Shown in pieces: positions 8,730-17,370 of a stretch of 64,000 bases of DNA. The translations under genes and the position numbers were made by a program. The notes under the pieces were generated by a model. It did not search any database and was not told the DNA's origin. It saw nothing but the letters and a program-made list of their open reading frames with translations. The stretch covers positions 1 through 64,000 of the forward strand of contig NZ_MSJP01000011.1 of assembly GCF_014596525.1 (NCBI RefSeq), written 5' to 3'. Within the stretch, counting starts at the first letter, position 1. Each line of letters opens with the position of its first letter. The DNA is from Streptomyces sp. CBMA291 (GTDB lineage Bacteria; Actinomycetota; Actinomycetes; Streptomycetales; Streptomycetaceae).

Positions 8730-11700
8730 TCACCAGGACGAATCGCCCAGGGGCCACCAGGGCGGCGCGATCCGGTGCCGGTCCGCTTCGGCCGGGTGGG
8801 CGTGGGGCCGTTCGTTCGCGCTCTCCACCTCGGCGAGGAGGCTCAGGGTCCGCTCCTCGTCCGCCCGGTCCGCTTCCACGAGCCGTCCGGTGAGCCGTCG
8901 CCACTGTCCGGCGGCCGTCCGCAGTGCGGTCCCGGCCCGCTCCGGGCGTCCCATCAGCCACAGGGTCGCGCCTTGGGCGTGCCAGGCGCGGGCGCCGGTG
9001 ACCGTGCCCGGGTCGTCGCCGTGGGCGGTACGGGAGTCCTCCCCCGCGTTGCGGTACGCGGTGAGGGCGTCGCCGATGGTGCCGTCCCGTGCCACTTCGG
9101 CCAGTTCCAGTCGTACCCGGCCCAGTTGGAGCCAGACTTCGGCCCGGTCCCCGGGGTCGTGGGTGCCCCGGAGGGCCTGTTCGAGGAGGTGGCGGCTCTC
9201 GAAGAGGTCGGGCAGGAATCCGGCGCGGTGGAAGCGGAGCGCGAGGACGCTGCCGATCAGGGTCCTCGCCGCGGCCCGTTCGGGTGCCCCGGCGGGCAGC
9301 CGGGTGAGGGCCTCGCGCAGGACGCCCTCGGCCCGGTCGACGGGGGCGGTGCCGGTGGCGCCCGCGGCCCGCCGCAGGAGCGAGGCGCCCCAGACGAGGA
9401 GGAGCGGTCCGCGCCGGGCGCTGTCGTCGGGGGCGAGCAGGGTGGCCTCCTCGTAGGCCCGGTCGGCGGCGGCGCCGTCGCCCTCGGCGTCGTACAGCCG
9501 GGCGCGGGCGGTGGTGAAGCGCAGCCGCAGGGCGGGGCCTTCGCCGAGGAGGGGTTCGGCGCGGTCGAGGACGTGACGGACGCGGCCGGGGGCGGCTCCG
9601 GCGAGGTGCAGGGCGTCGGCGAGGTCGAGGAAGGCGGTGGCGCTCTCGCGGAGGGTGAGGGCGGCGCCGAGTTCCCCGGCGGCCGCCTCGCCGTCGCCCC
9701 GGGCGAGGAGGAGCCGGCCGCGTCGCAGGTGGAGGGCGTGGCGGGTGGTCTCGGGCCAGCGTCCCGCCTCCCCCGCGAGGGCGGTGAGGGCTGCGTCGAG
9801 GTGGCCGGGGTCGTCGGTGTCGCGCCACAGCGCCTGGTGGACGGCGGCGAGTTCGAGCCGGGCCTCCGCCCATGGTTCCTCTCCGGCGGGGGCGAGTTCC
9901 CCGGCGCGTACGAGGGTCCTGGCGGCCCGGTCGAGGAGTTCGGGGCGGCGGCCGGTGCGGCGGGCCGCGGCGGTCCCGGCCTCGGCGTACAGGGCGCGGG
10001 CGAGGACGATCCGGGCCTCGACCGGTTCGGCGGGGAGAGCCGCCTCGGCGCGCTCGCGGGCGTCGGCGAGCAGCGCGGGGTCGGACTGGCCGCGGCCCTG
10101 GGAGAGGAGGCGGCGGGCCTCGGTGAGCGGGTCGGGGGTGACCAGGTCGGGGTGGTAGAAGCGGAGTACGCGCGCGGGGATGCGGGCGAAGAGTTCGGTC
10201 TCGGCGCCTTCGGGACCGAGGTGTTCCTCCGTCTCCTCGGGGGTTCCCGCGCGGCCTGACACGGGTCCTTCGCCGGGTCCTGTGCCGCTTTCCGTACCGG
10301 AGAGGCGGGCGGCGGCGAGGGCGGGGAAGTTGCGGGTGCCCTGGCCGAAATTGCGCTCCACGTAGGCGGAGCAGTGTTTGAGGACGAGGGCGGCGGCGCC
10401 GGGGTCGAGCGAGCCGAGGAAGTGCCGCTGGATGCCGGGCGGGTAGCTGAAGCAGGGGTACGGGGTGGGGCCGGGGAGCCGTCGCAGCAGGCCGCTGAGG
10501 AGGACTTCGGCCAGTTCCATGGGGCCGGTGTCGGGGAGCATGGCGCGCTGGACGAGCTGCATGACGGGCAGGGTCAGGGGGGCGGCGGCGAGGTGGACGG
10601 CGAGCCGGAGCGCGCCGGGCGACGCCCCGGCGCGGAAGGCGCGCAGGAGCGCGTCGTCGCTCCGGGGCGCGCGGGGTGTCCCGGGGGCGCGGGGCGGGTG
10701 CCGTTCGGGTCCGACCCAGGCGGCCCAGCCGCGTACGGTGTCGCCGCCGTGGCCGGTGTGGAGCCGGGTCCAGGAGGCGAAGGCCTCGGGGGTGGGGGTG
10801 AGGACGGGGACGGCCCGGCGGCCGGGGACGAGGGGGCCCCAGGGTTCGTCGTCGGAGTGGAAGGAGGGGTGGCCGCCGGGGGCGGCGGAGCGCAGGAAGG
10901 TGCCGGGTTCGGCGGGGAGCGCGGTACGGGGCCACAGGCGTGGGGGCAGGGGCTGGACGAGGGCGAGGGGGGAGTTGCGGGGCCAGTGGCGCAGGAAGCG
11001 CTGGGTGGCGCCGCGCTGCCAGAGGGGTCCGACGCAGTCGCTGACGACCAGGGTGAGGCGGCGGCCGGTGGGGTCGTGGAGCTGGTCGACGGGGCGTAGC
11101 CGGGGGTGGCCGTCGGCGCCCGAGGTGGTGGTGACGAGCGGGGGTCCTTCACCGGTGTCGTAGAGGCGGTGCACCTGGACGTCGCGGAAGGCGCCGGACT
11201 GCTGGCAGGCCTGGCGGAGTTCCTCGACCATCCGGTTCCAGACGAGCATGGCGGGGCCGGTGTCCATGAGGAGCTGGATGTCGGGGCGGCGGCCCGCGGC
11301 GGGGCGCAGGACGGGGATGAGGATGCCGGAGGCGGCGCTGCGTTCGGCGGTGGCCTCCTCGTCGAGGGTGCCCTCGCCGGGGCGGTGGGGGGCGAGGGTG
11401 TAGCCGCGCAGGGGGCGCAGGGCCTTCTGGAGGCCGAGGAGTCCGGGGAGGGCGTTGGCGCCGGGGGCGCGGACGGGGAGGGTCGCGCCCCGCTCCACGC
11501 CGGGGGTGCCGCCGGGGGTCCTGGTGGCTCCAGAGGCTCGCGGGGCTCCGGTGGCCCCATGGGTACCTGTGGCCCCAGTGGCCCCTGTGCTTCCCGTGGT
11601 TCCGTTCGTCTCCGTCGTTCCGGTCGGCATGTGGAGGGAGACGGAATCGCGCCCGGGGCCGTCCGGGGCCGGGCCGCCGACGGCCCTGCCTCCTGGGGTG

Positions 11701-11909
11701 CCGTCGGGCGTGCCGCCGGACGCGGTCCGCGGGTCCCGCTCCCCCGGGTCCCCCCGGTCCCCCGGGTGCCGGGGGTCCTCGGGGTCCGTCGGGGAGGGTC
11801 CTGGCAGCCACCGGGAGAGCCAGACGGCGTCGGCGATGTCCTCGGCAGTGGGGTCCTGGCCGGCGGCCCGCAGTCTGCGGGTCAGCTCCTCCAGTTGCGT
11901 CCGGAGCAT
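8730..11909 (-). CDS. SAV_2336-type vWA-like protein with helical/TPR-like tail
   Basis: The protein has 1059 aa. The N-terminus (1-40) is a short helical module. Residues 94-140 are a collagen-like Thr-Gly-Ala low-complexity run. Residues 155-400 match the SAV_2336 N-terminal domain: a von Willebrand A-like fold with the metal-site strand LLMDTGPAM around D216 and a later VVSDCVG strand. The C-terminal half (580-1020) consists of helical TPR-like repeats. It starts 7 bp after the MoxR ATPase stop, so the two are co-translated. vWA proteins encoded beside MoxR ATPases act as partners or substrate adaptors in NTP-dependent conflict systems. The low-complexity region is well supported by open reading and codon bias. 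The precise role is unknown. Confidence 0.85.
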   Translation of the reverse strand: MLRTQLEELTRRLRAAGQDPTAEDIADAVWLSRWLPGPSPTDPEDPRHPGDRGDPGERDPRTASGGTPDGTPGGRAVGGPAPDGPGRDSVSLHMPTGTTETNGTTGSTGATGATGTHGATGAPRASGATRTPGGTPGVERGATLPVRAPGANALPGLLGLQKALRPLRGYTLAPHRPGEGTLDEEATAERSAASGILIPVLRPAAGRRPDIQLLMDTGPAMLVWNRMVEELRQACQQSGAFRDVQVHRLYDTGEGPPLVTTTSGADGHPRLRPVDQLHDPTGRRLTLVVSDCVGPLWQRGATQRFLRHWPRNSPLALVQPLPPRLWPRTALPAEPGTFLRSAAPGGHPSFHSDDEPWGPLVPGRRAVPVLTPTPEAFASWTRLHTGHGGDTVRGWAAWVGPERHPPRAPGTPRAPRSDDALLRAFRAGASPGALRLAVHLAAAPLTLPVMQLVQRAMLPDTGPMELAEVLLSGLLRRLPGPTPYPCFSYPPGIQRHFLGSLDPGAAALVLKHCSAYVERNFGQGTRNFPALAAARLSGTESGTGPGEGPVSGRAGTPEETEEHLGPEGAETELFARIPARVLRFYHPDLVTPDPLTEARRLLSQGRGQSDPALLADARERAEAALPAEPVEARIVLARALYAEAGTAAARRTGRRPELLDRAARTLVRAGELAPAGEEPWAEARLELAAVHQALWRDTDDPGHLDAALTALAGEAGRWPETTRHALHLRRGRLLLARGDGEAAAGELGAALTLRESATAFLDLADALHLAGAAPGRVRHVLDRAEPLLGEGPALRLRFTTARARLYDAEGDGAAADRAYEEATLLAPDDSARRGPLLLVWGASLLRRAAGATGTAPVDRAEGVLREALTRLPAGAPERAAARTLIGSVLALRFHRAGFLPDLFESRHLLEQALRGTHDPGDRAEVWLQLGRVRLELAEVARDGTIGDALTAYRNAGEDSRTAHGDDPGTVTGARAWHAQGATLWLMGRPERAGTALRTAAGQWRRLTGRLVEADRADEERTLSLLAEVESANERPHAHPAEADRHRIAPPWWPLGDSSW

Positions 11910-11916
11910 GCTCCCG

Positions 11917-12933
11917 TCACCTCGGCTGATCGAGTGGCTGCATGAGCATGTCGGCGATGCGTTCCCGGGTGACCCGTTCGGCGCGGGAGGCGTGCTGGGT
12001 CAGATAGAGGGCGTTGAGGAGCTGATCGGTGGCGATCACCTCGCCGGGCTCCCGGTTGAGGAAGCGCTGCACGAGGCCCTGTTCGCCGTCCCCGGTGGCG
12101 GCGTCGGCGCCGAGATGGGCCTCGATCATGGCGCCGACCTGCTCCTCGCCGGGCGGTTCGAGTTCCAGGCGGATGCAGCGGCGCAACAGGGCGGCGGGGA
12201 AGTCCCGTTCGCCGTTGGAGGTGAGGACGATGAAGGGGAAGGTGGTGCAGCGGACCCGGCCGCCGAGGACCCGTACCCTGCGCCCGTCGTCGCCGAGGAC
12301 CTCGACGACGGGCTCCCGGTCCGCGATCCGCTCCAGCTCGGGGATGGCGAACTCGCCCTCCTCCAGGGCGTTCAGGAGGTCGTTGGGCAGGTCGAGATCG
12401 CTCTTGTCCAGCTCGTCGATGAGCAGCACCCGGGGCTGCTCGGAGGGGAGCAGCGCGGTGCCGAGCGGACCGAGGCGGATGTACGAGCCGATGCCGGCCG
12501 GGGCCGCCGCCTCGGAGCCGGGCGAGCCGACCCGGGCGCGCTCCAGTTGCACGTCCTGGAGGCGGCCGATGGCGTCGTACCGGTAGAGCCCGTCCTGGAG
12601 CGTCGTACGGCTGACGATGGGCCAGCGCAGCACCCTTCCCAGGCGCAGTTCGTGTGCGACGGCGTGCGCGAGGGTGGACTTGCCGGTGCCGGGGTTGCCG
12701 GTGACGAGCAGCGGGCGCCGCAGATAGAGAGCCGCGTTGACGGCGTCGGTCTCGGCGGGCCTGGGATGGTGGTTCTGGACGAGTCTGCGCCGGACGCCGA
12801 GCCGCCGGTCCGAGCCCGCCCGGGTGTCGTCGGCGCCGCCCGCCGAGAAGTCGCGCCAGGGCGGCGGGGCGGGCAGCCGCCGGATCTCGTCGTGCGGCAG
12901 ACCGGCACCACGGTAGATCCGCCAATCGTTCAC
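11917..12933 (-). CDS. MoxR-family AAA+ ATPase
   Basis: This is a 338-aa protein. GTG 12933 was chosen because AGGAGGAG lies six bases upstream; a longer 371-aa frame lacks such a site. Walker A GNPGTGKS is at 79-86, Walker B LLIDELDK near 170-177, and a sensor stretch IVLTSNGERDFPAALLRRC with an arginine finger follows. MoxR ATPases remodel or activate partner proteins, usually a vWA protein, and the SAV_2336-type gene directly downstream is that partner here. A protease gene precedes it with a 121-bp gap that holds its ribosome binding site and nothing else obvious. Confidence 0.92.
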   Translation of the reverse strand: MNDWRIYRGAGLPHDEIRRLPAPPPWRDFSAGGADDTRAGSDRRLGVRRRLVQNHHPRPAETDAVNAALYLRRPLLVTGNPGTGKSTLAHAVAHELRLGRVLRWPIVSRTTLQDGLYRYDAIGRLQDVQLERARVGSPGSEAAAPAGIGSYIRLGPLGTALLPSEQPRVLLIDELDKSDLDLPNDLLNALEEGEFAIPELERIADREPVVEVLGDDGRRVRVLGGRVRCTTFPFIVLTSNGERDFPAALLRRCIRLELEPPGEEQVGAMIEAHLGADAATGDGEQGLVQRFLNREPGEVIATDQLLNALYLTQHASRAERVTRERIADMLMQPLDQPR

Positions 12934-13054
12934 GGTGAACTCCTCCTGGCTGTGGTGGCGTTGTCCGGCCCGTCGAACGTACCGCCCGGGAACGGGGCCT
13001 GCCGATGGTCCTTCCGGGTGGATCGGGGGCACCCGGTCCCGGTGGCCGCTCCCG

Positions 13055-15100
13055 TCACTGCTCCCCCTCGCCGAGCAGGGGCGGGGGCTCCAGACGGCCT
13101 CCGGAGGGCGGCCGGTCGGGCGGGTCGAGCAGGATGGCGATGCCCTCCGCCCAGGCGTACGCGGCGCGTGCCTCGGGGCCGGCCGCCGGGTCGGTCGCCC
13201 GGGTGCGCAGGGAGCGCACAGGACCGCGTACGCCCCAGGCGGTGACGGCGTCCGCGAGCAGCCGGTCGGCGCGCTCGTGGAACTCCGCGCAGTCCTCGTG
13301 GCCGTGGGCGCCGGTACGCCAGATCGCCAGCGGATGACCGGCCGTCAGGGCCGCGTTCATCGCCGCCATCCCGTCGCCGCTGCCGACCGGACCGCAGTAG
13401 ACGGGCACGGTGCCGCCTTCCGCGTCCCTGAGCCTGTCGTACGCCTCCGCCCAGGTTTCCCGGCGTACGCGCGCGTGGTGCCCGTCCGGGGCCGCGCCGG
13501 GGACCTCGGCGCGCAGCGGGGCGGCGCGCAGCGGGCCGAGTTCCCCCGCCTCCCAGCGTTCGCGCCATTCGGGGGCGGGTTCCGCGGCGTGTCTGCGGGC
13601 GTCCCGGATGACGACGATCCGGCGCTGGCCGAGTGTCGTCGCCCAGGCGTCGTCGGGGCCCTGGGGCGGTTCGAGGCGCCAGGTGTCGAGGGGTTCGTCG
13701 AAGAGTTCGCGGGGCAGGACCGCCTCCACGGCGGCCAGATGGGGGCCGCTGTCGCCGCGCCGCAGGGCGTCCGCGAGCGGCTCGCGCAGGGTCTCCTTGA
13801 GCCGGGCGCGCTCGACGCCCCGGTCGTCGAAGTGGAGCGGGGTGACGGTCTGCCCGTCGAGCAGGAGCTTGACCCGCCACGGGTAACGGCGGTCGTAGCG
13901 GGGGGTGTCGATCTCCAGGAGGACGTCGGCACGCGCGCGTGGTTCGCGTACGGACAGCGGGGCGGGCCGTCCGGGGCTGAGGAGCCGGTCGATCTCGCGG
14001 CGCAGAAACCGGTCGGCGTCGCCGGACGCGTCGATGATCCAGCGGGTGAGCCCCGCCGTGTCGGCCCGGGGGCCGTACCTGCGGCCGACGTGCCGGACGA
14101 CATGGGCCGCGTACAGGAGCGCCGCGTCCGCTTCGAGGTCGACGCCGCCGTCCCGGTGCGCGGCGCGCAGTCCGCGCAGGAGTCCCGCGCCCTCGCTCCA
14201 GGTGCGCGGGTCCTGCTCCAGGGCGTCGGGCAGGTCGTCGTCCCTGATCCAGGCCTTGACCTGGTCGAGGAGGTCGAGGATCTCGCCGGGCGCGGTGGGC
14301 GGCGGCAGTTCGGCGAAGTGGCCGTGGAGCTGAGTGCCCATGCCGGGGCTGAGGCCCGGTGCCGGGGGCAACAGGCGCTGGGCGCGGGTCCAGTCGGGCC
14401 GGTCGTCCAGCGAGCGGTAGCGGACGAGGTGGTGGCGGTCGTGGGCGCGCAGCGCCTCGCCCATGGCCTCGCCGCCCGGCAGGTCGTGCAGCGCGCGCAG
14501 GGCGGTGACGGGGACGACGGCGCCGCCGTCACGGCTCCGGCCCTTGTTGAGTCCGACGACGGCGACCTGCCGGTGGTCGACGACGGGGCCGCCGGAGCAG
14601 CCTTCGACGGGCATGACCCAGTCGGTGAGGAGGGCTTTGCCGTCGCTGCCGTTCAGGGTGCCGTGGACGTGCCGTACACCGAGTTCGCCGGTCTCGCGGG
14701 ACCAGCCGTGCAGTCCGACGGGGGTGGGCAGCACGGGCGGGCGGTAGCCGAGGCGCACACAGGAGGCCTTCTGCGTGCCGGGCACCCGGATGAGCGCGAG
14801 ATCGGGGAAGGGCCACGGGTCCGGCGGGTCGTCGGGGCGGGCGGGGCGCGGCAGCGCGAGGACGACGGTGCCGACGGTCTCCCGGGAGGTCTTGCCGTCC
14901 TCCCAGGTGATGCCGACCGCCGGCTCACTCCTCCACACCGCGCTTCCCCCCTCGGCCACGACATGGGCGCAGGTCAGCACCCAGCCGGGGGCGATGAAGA
15001 AGCCGGTGCCCCAGAACCGGTCGCCGCCGGGGTCATACCCGCCGCCGGGAGCGGCGATGCGTACGAGCGCGGGGCGCACGAGGGCGTCGTAGGCGCTCAT
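13055..15100 (-). CDS. trypsin-like serine protease with VMAP-C-like C-terminal domain
   Basis: The protein has 681 aa. The N-terminal S1 protease domain shows the full triad: H46 in TCAHVV, D100 in DLALIRV and S169 in GCSGGP. There is no signal peptide, so it acts inside the cell. A helical linker follows, and then a C-terminal region (about 380-680) ending in a GIAILLDPPDRPP motif that matches the VMAP-C domain of vWA-MoxR-associated proteins. The start ATG overlaps the stop of the preceding gene by four bases (ATGA), indicating coupled translation. Known systems of this class activate the protease upon sensing a threat. That it does so here is inferred from family and context. Confidence 0.88.
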   Translation of the reverse strand: MSAYDALVRPALVRIAAPGGGYDPGGDRFWGTGFFIAPGWVLTCAHVVAEGGSAVWRSEPAVGITWEDGKTSRETVGTVVLALPRPARPDDPPDPWPFPDLALIRVPGTQKASCVRLGYRPPVLPTPVGLHGWSRETGELGVRHVHGTLNGSDGKALLTDWVMPVEGCSGGPVVDHRQVAVVGLNKGRSRDGGAVVPVTALRALHDLPGGEAMGEALRAHDRHHLVRYRSLDDRPDWTRAQRLLPPAPGLSPGMGTQLHGHFAELPPPTAPGEILDLLDQVKAWIRDDDLPDALEQDPRTWSEGAGLLRGLRAAHRDGGVDLEADAALLYAAHVVRHVGRRYGPRADTAGLTRWIIDASGDADRFLRREIDRLLSPGRPAPLSVREPRARADVLLEIDTPRYDRRYPWRVKLLLDGQTVTPLHFDDRGVERARLKETLREPLADALRRGDSGPHLAAVEAVLPRELFDEPLDTWRLEPPQGPDDAWATTLGQRRIVVIRDARRHAAEPAPEWRERWEAGELGPLRAAPLRAEVPGAAPDGHHARVRRETWAEAYDRLRDAEGGTVPVYCGPVGSGDGMAAMNAALTAGHPLAIWRTGAHGHEDCAEFHERADRLLADAVTAWGVRGPVRSLRTRATDPAAGPEARAAYAWAEGIAILLDPPDRPPSGGRLEPPPLLGEGEQ

Positions 15101-15711
15101 ACGGCGCCATCGGCCGCCGGTGCGCCTTCGGGGGCTCTCCCCTCCGCCCCGGAGGACGCGGGCACGCGGGGCGCGGGTGGGGCGGGCGGGGCGGGCGGCG
15201 GCGCGGGGGCGGGGAGTGGGGGTGAGGTCGGGGCGGGTGGTACGGGCGGTACGGGTGGGGGCGGCGGTGACTGGGCCCGGGTCGGGTCGCTGGCGGGAGC
15301 CGGAGCGGGTGGCGCCGGAGCGGACGAGGTCGGGGCTGGTGAGGTTGGGCCGGATGCGGTCGGGCCGGGTGGGACCGTCTCCCGGCCCGTTTCGGTCCAG
15401 GTCAAGGAGACGTTGACGGAGGCGGTGCCGGAGCCGTCGGCGAGGACCCCGATGACCTTGCCCGACTGCGCCGACAGTTCGATACCGAAACTGACGGCGA
15501 CCTCCACCGGCCCCCGGGGCTCAAGCCCGGCGCGCAGCGAGCCGACCACCCCGCGCACCACGTCCGTGAGGCCACCGGTCATCGACACCACGCGGTCCCT
15601 GATCCCGGTGTCCCGGAACCCGCCGCCTCCGCCGAGTTCCTGCACATCCCTGATCCGGGCCCACACGGGCGTGCCGTCGTCCAGCCGAATCCGAGCGATC
15701 CCATCCGTCAC
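15097..15711 (-). CDS. CU044_2847-family (Trypco1-like) protein
   Basis: This 204-aa protein is the first gene of the conflict operon. Residues 1-110 are a small beta-rich domain typical of CU044_2847/Trypco1 proteins that accompany trypsin-like proteases, ending in a strand SVNVSLTW. The rest is a long Pro/Ala/Ser linker with no predicted fold. In described systems the Trypco module tethers or regulates the protease encoded next to it. Its stop overlaps the protease start. Confidence 0.82.
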   Translation of the reverse strand: MTDGIARIRLDDGTPVWARIRDVQELGGGGGFRDTGIRDRVVSMTGGLTDVVRGVVGSLRAGLEPRGPVEVAVSFGIELSAQSGKVIGVLADGSGTASVNVSLTWTETGRETVPPGPTASGPTSPAPTSSAPAPPAPAPASDPTRAQSPPPPPVPPVPPAPTSPPLPAPAPPPAPPAPPAPRVPASSGAEGRAPEGAPAADGAV

Positions 15712-15793
15712 AGCGGCCCCCGCTCCCCGAAACGATGATGGGGAAGGCTAGTGGGTGGGACCGACAGGCGACAGGGGACGTGAGGGGTACGCC

Positions 15794-15799
15794 TATCCT
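15794..15799 (+). promoter_or_regulatory. -10 box TATCCT of a leaderless transcript
   Basis: TATCCT lies six bases before the ATG at 15806, so transcription should begin at or next to the start codon. No clear -35 box is seen. The ATG has no Shine-Dalgarno sequence, consistent with leaderless translation. Confidence 0.55.
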
Positions 15800-15805
15800 G
15801 AACGC

Positions 15806-15991
15806 ATGTACTTCACCGACCGTGGCATCGAGGAACTGGAGAAGCGGCGCGGCGAGGAGGAGGTCACTTTCGAGTGGCTCGCCGAGCAGCTGCGGACCTT
15901 CGTCGACCTCAACCCCGACTTCGAGGTGCCGGTCGAGCGCCTCGCCACCTGGCTGGCCCGTCTGGACGACGACGAGGACGAGGACGAGTAG
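15806..15991 (+). CDS. DUF6104-family small acidic protein
   Basis: This 61-aa protein, beginning MYFTDRGIEELEKRRG, matches the conserved Streptomyces DUF6104 family. The start is the ATG at 15806; the longer 78-aa frame has no support. It is helical, ends in a run of Asp/Glu, has no membrane segment, and probably acts in the cytoplasm. It is divergent from the conflict operon, and the shared upstream region (15712-15805) must hold both promoters. Function unknown. Confidence 0.85.
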   Translation: MYFTDRGIEELEKRRGEEEVTFEWLAEQLRTFVDLNPDFEVPVERLATWLARLDDDEDEDE

Positions 15992-16121
15992 GAAGCGGCG
16001 AACGGGTGGCCGGGTGAACGGGCCGGTGACCGGGTAAGCGGCGGGCCGGTGACGGGAGAACAGCGGACCGGTGACCGGGAAAGGCGCCCGGCCAGCGCTC
16101 ACCTGCCGACCGTCTCCCCGG

Positions 16122-16390
16122 GACCTGGGTACGCGTGCGGGGGGCTTGACGCCCGGGTGCCTGTCCGTGCAAGGCCTTCCGTGGCCTGGGCACGCGCGCG
16201 AGGGGACGGTGCCGCTTACGGACAGGACCCTTGCCCGCATCAAGGCCTGGGTAGGCGCGCGAAGGAGCCGTGAAGCGGCCCCTCCACTCCCCCCGCACGA
16301 GAGACCTCCGTACGCACGCGCGAGGAGGGTGATTTCGGCCCCTCGTTGACGCCTGGCGTGAATCGGCCAATCGCGCCGCACGCGCGGGAG
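16122..16390. repeat. degenerate ~60-bp repeats in a 411-bp intergenic region
   Basis: The stretch 15992-16402 has no convincing gene. It contains about five degenerate units sharing the core CCTGGGTACGCGCGCGAGG, spaced 60 to 65 bp apart (near 16124, 16185, 16246, 16305 and 16371). The inverted pair CTGTCCGT (16161-16168) and ACGGACAG (about 16218-16225) also lies here. It could be an array of protein sites or a decayed tandem repeat. Confidence 0.5.
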
Positions 16391-16402
16391 GGTCCCGCCC
16401 CG

Positions 16403-17218
16403 TCAGCCCGCCCGCAGCCGGTCGTAGAGCAGACCGAGCGTGCCGTGCGCGACGAGCAGCGCCCCCGCCGTCGTCCAGCCGCCGCTGCGTCGGCCGATGC
16501 CCCAGAACATCAGCGGCACCCCCGCCGCGAGCTGCGCACCGGCGAGCACGCGTGCGCGGGGACCCCGTAGATACGGGCCGAGCGGGCCCTCCTCCACCAC
16601 GTCGAGTTCGGCGCGCACGGCATCGCGCCAGCCGGGCCATTCGAGCTGTTCCGCGCCCTCGGCGAGGGCCACGGAGCGGAGCCGGTCGGCGTTCTCGCCG
16701 GGGAGCAGCCCGGTGGGCAGGGCGAGCCCGGTGCGCCCGAGGACGGCGACGACGCCGAGGAGCCTGCTGGCGGCGTCCGCCTCCGGGTCGGGCCCGGTGA
16801 GCGACTCCAGGTCCTGGACGTCCAGGACGGGATCGAGGGCGAGCCGCCCGGCGAAGGTGTGCATGGCCTCGTCCTCGCCGACGGGGGTGCCGTCCGCGAG
16901 CCAGGTGTAGCCGACGGTCCGGCGGAAGCCTGAGGCGAGGGTGAGCCCGGCCCGGTCGCGGTCCCACCAGAGCGCGACGACCGGCCAGCTGGCGGCCGAG
17001 ACGGCGAGGGCGGTGGCCCAGCCGGTGACGACCTGTTCGACGGACTCGCCGCCCTGGAGCCAGGGCTTTCCCTCCGGTACGAGCACGCTCCAGCCGTCAC
17101 CCGCGGGGGCGAGGAGCAGTCGTTCGCGGAGCAGCTGGGCCGGTGGGCGGACCGTCGGGAGGTCGGCACGGCAGAGCAGCAGCGCCCCGGCGGGGCTCGG
17201 TCCGGTTGTCGCGTTCAT
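16403..17218 (-). CDS. hypothetical protein with C-terminal membrane segments
   Basis: This 271-aa protein was not recognised. The ATG at 17218 is preferred because TAGCGT lies just upstream, giving a near-leaderless transcript; the 283-aa version is less likely. The N-terminal 200 residues form a soluble alpha/beta domain with several Trp. The end (about 220-268) has two hydrophobic segments around LAAGVPLMFWGIG and AGALLVAHGTLGLLYD that suit a membrane hairpin. It is divergent from the DUF4097-PadR pair. Confidence 0.75.
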   Translation of the reverse strand: MNATTGPSPAGALLLCRADLPTVRPPAQLLRERLLLAPAGDGWSVLVPEGKPWLQGGESVEQVVTGWATALAVSAASWPVVALWWDRDRAGLTLASGFRRTVGYTWLADGTPVGEDEAMHTFAGRLALDPVLDVQDLESLTGPDPEADAASRLLGVVAVLGRTGLALPTGLLPGENADRLRSVALAEGAEQLEWPGWRDAVRAELDVVEEGPLGPYLRGPRARVLAGAQLAAGVPLMFWGIGRRSGGWTTAGALLVAHGTLGLLYDRLRAG

Positions 17219-17291
17219 GAGCCCTACGCTAGCCAGTTTGTCCGTGTACGGCACCGATCGCCCCCCCCACCCTGTCAGGGAAGAGTCAGGG

Positions 17292-17340
17292 TTGACTTCA
17301 CTTGGCCGCGATATATCGTGTTCAGCAGGAGACGCGATAT
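17292..17340 (+). promoter_or_regulatory. promoter with overlapping palindromic operator of the DUF4097-padR operon
   Basis: TTGACT (17292-17297), a 16-bp spacer and TATCGT (17314-17319) form a sigma70-type promoter. The palindrome CGATATATCG (17309-17318) covers the -10 box. The half-site CGCGATAT occurs at 17307-17314 and again in the same direction at 17333-17340. AT-rich palindromes of this kind are typical PadR operators, and a PadR gene is second in the operon, so autoregulation is the likely reading. Confidence 0.65.
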
Positions 17341-17370
17341 GTTGCGTTGTCGAAACGGGAGGTCAGCACC

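Noticed and set aside
8083..10935. 950-aa minus-strand frame spanning the SAV_2336 gene end and the precursor gene
   Set aside because: Low-complexity Arg/Pro translation and no ribosome binding site. The real frames at 8129-8602 and 8730-11909 have motifs and start sites.
13055..15100. Secreted trypsin-like protease
   Set aside because: There is no signal peptide; the N-terminus runs directly into the protease fold, so it is an intracellular enzyme.
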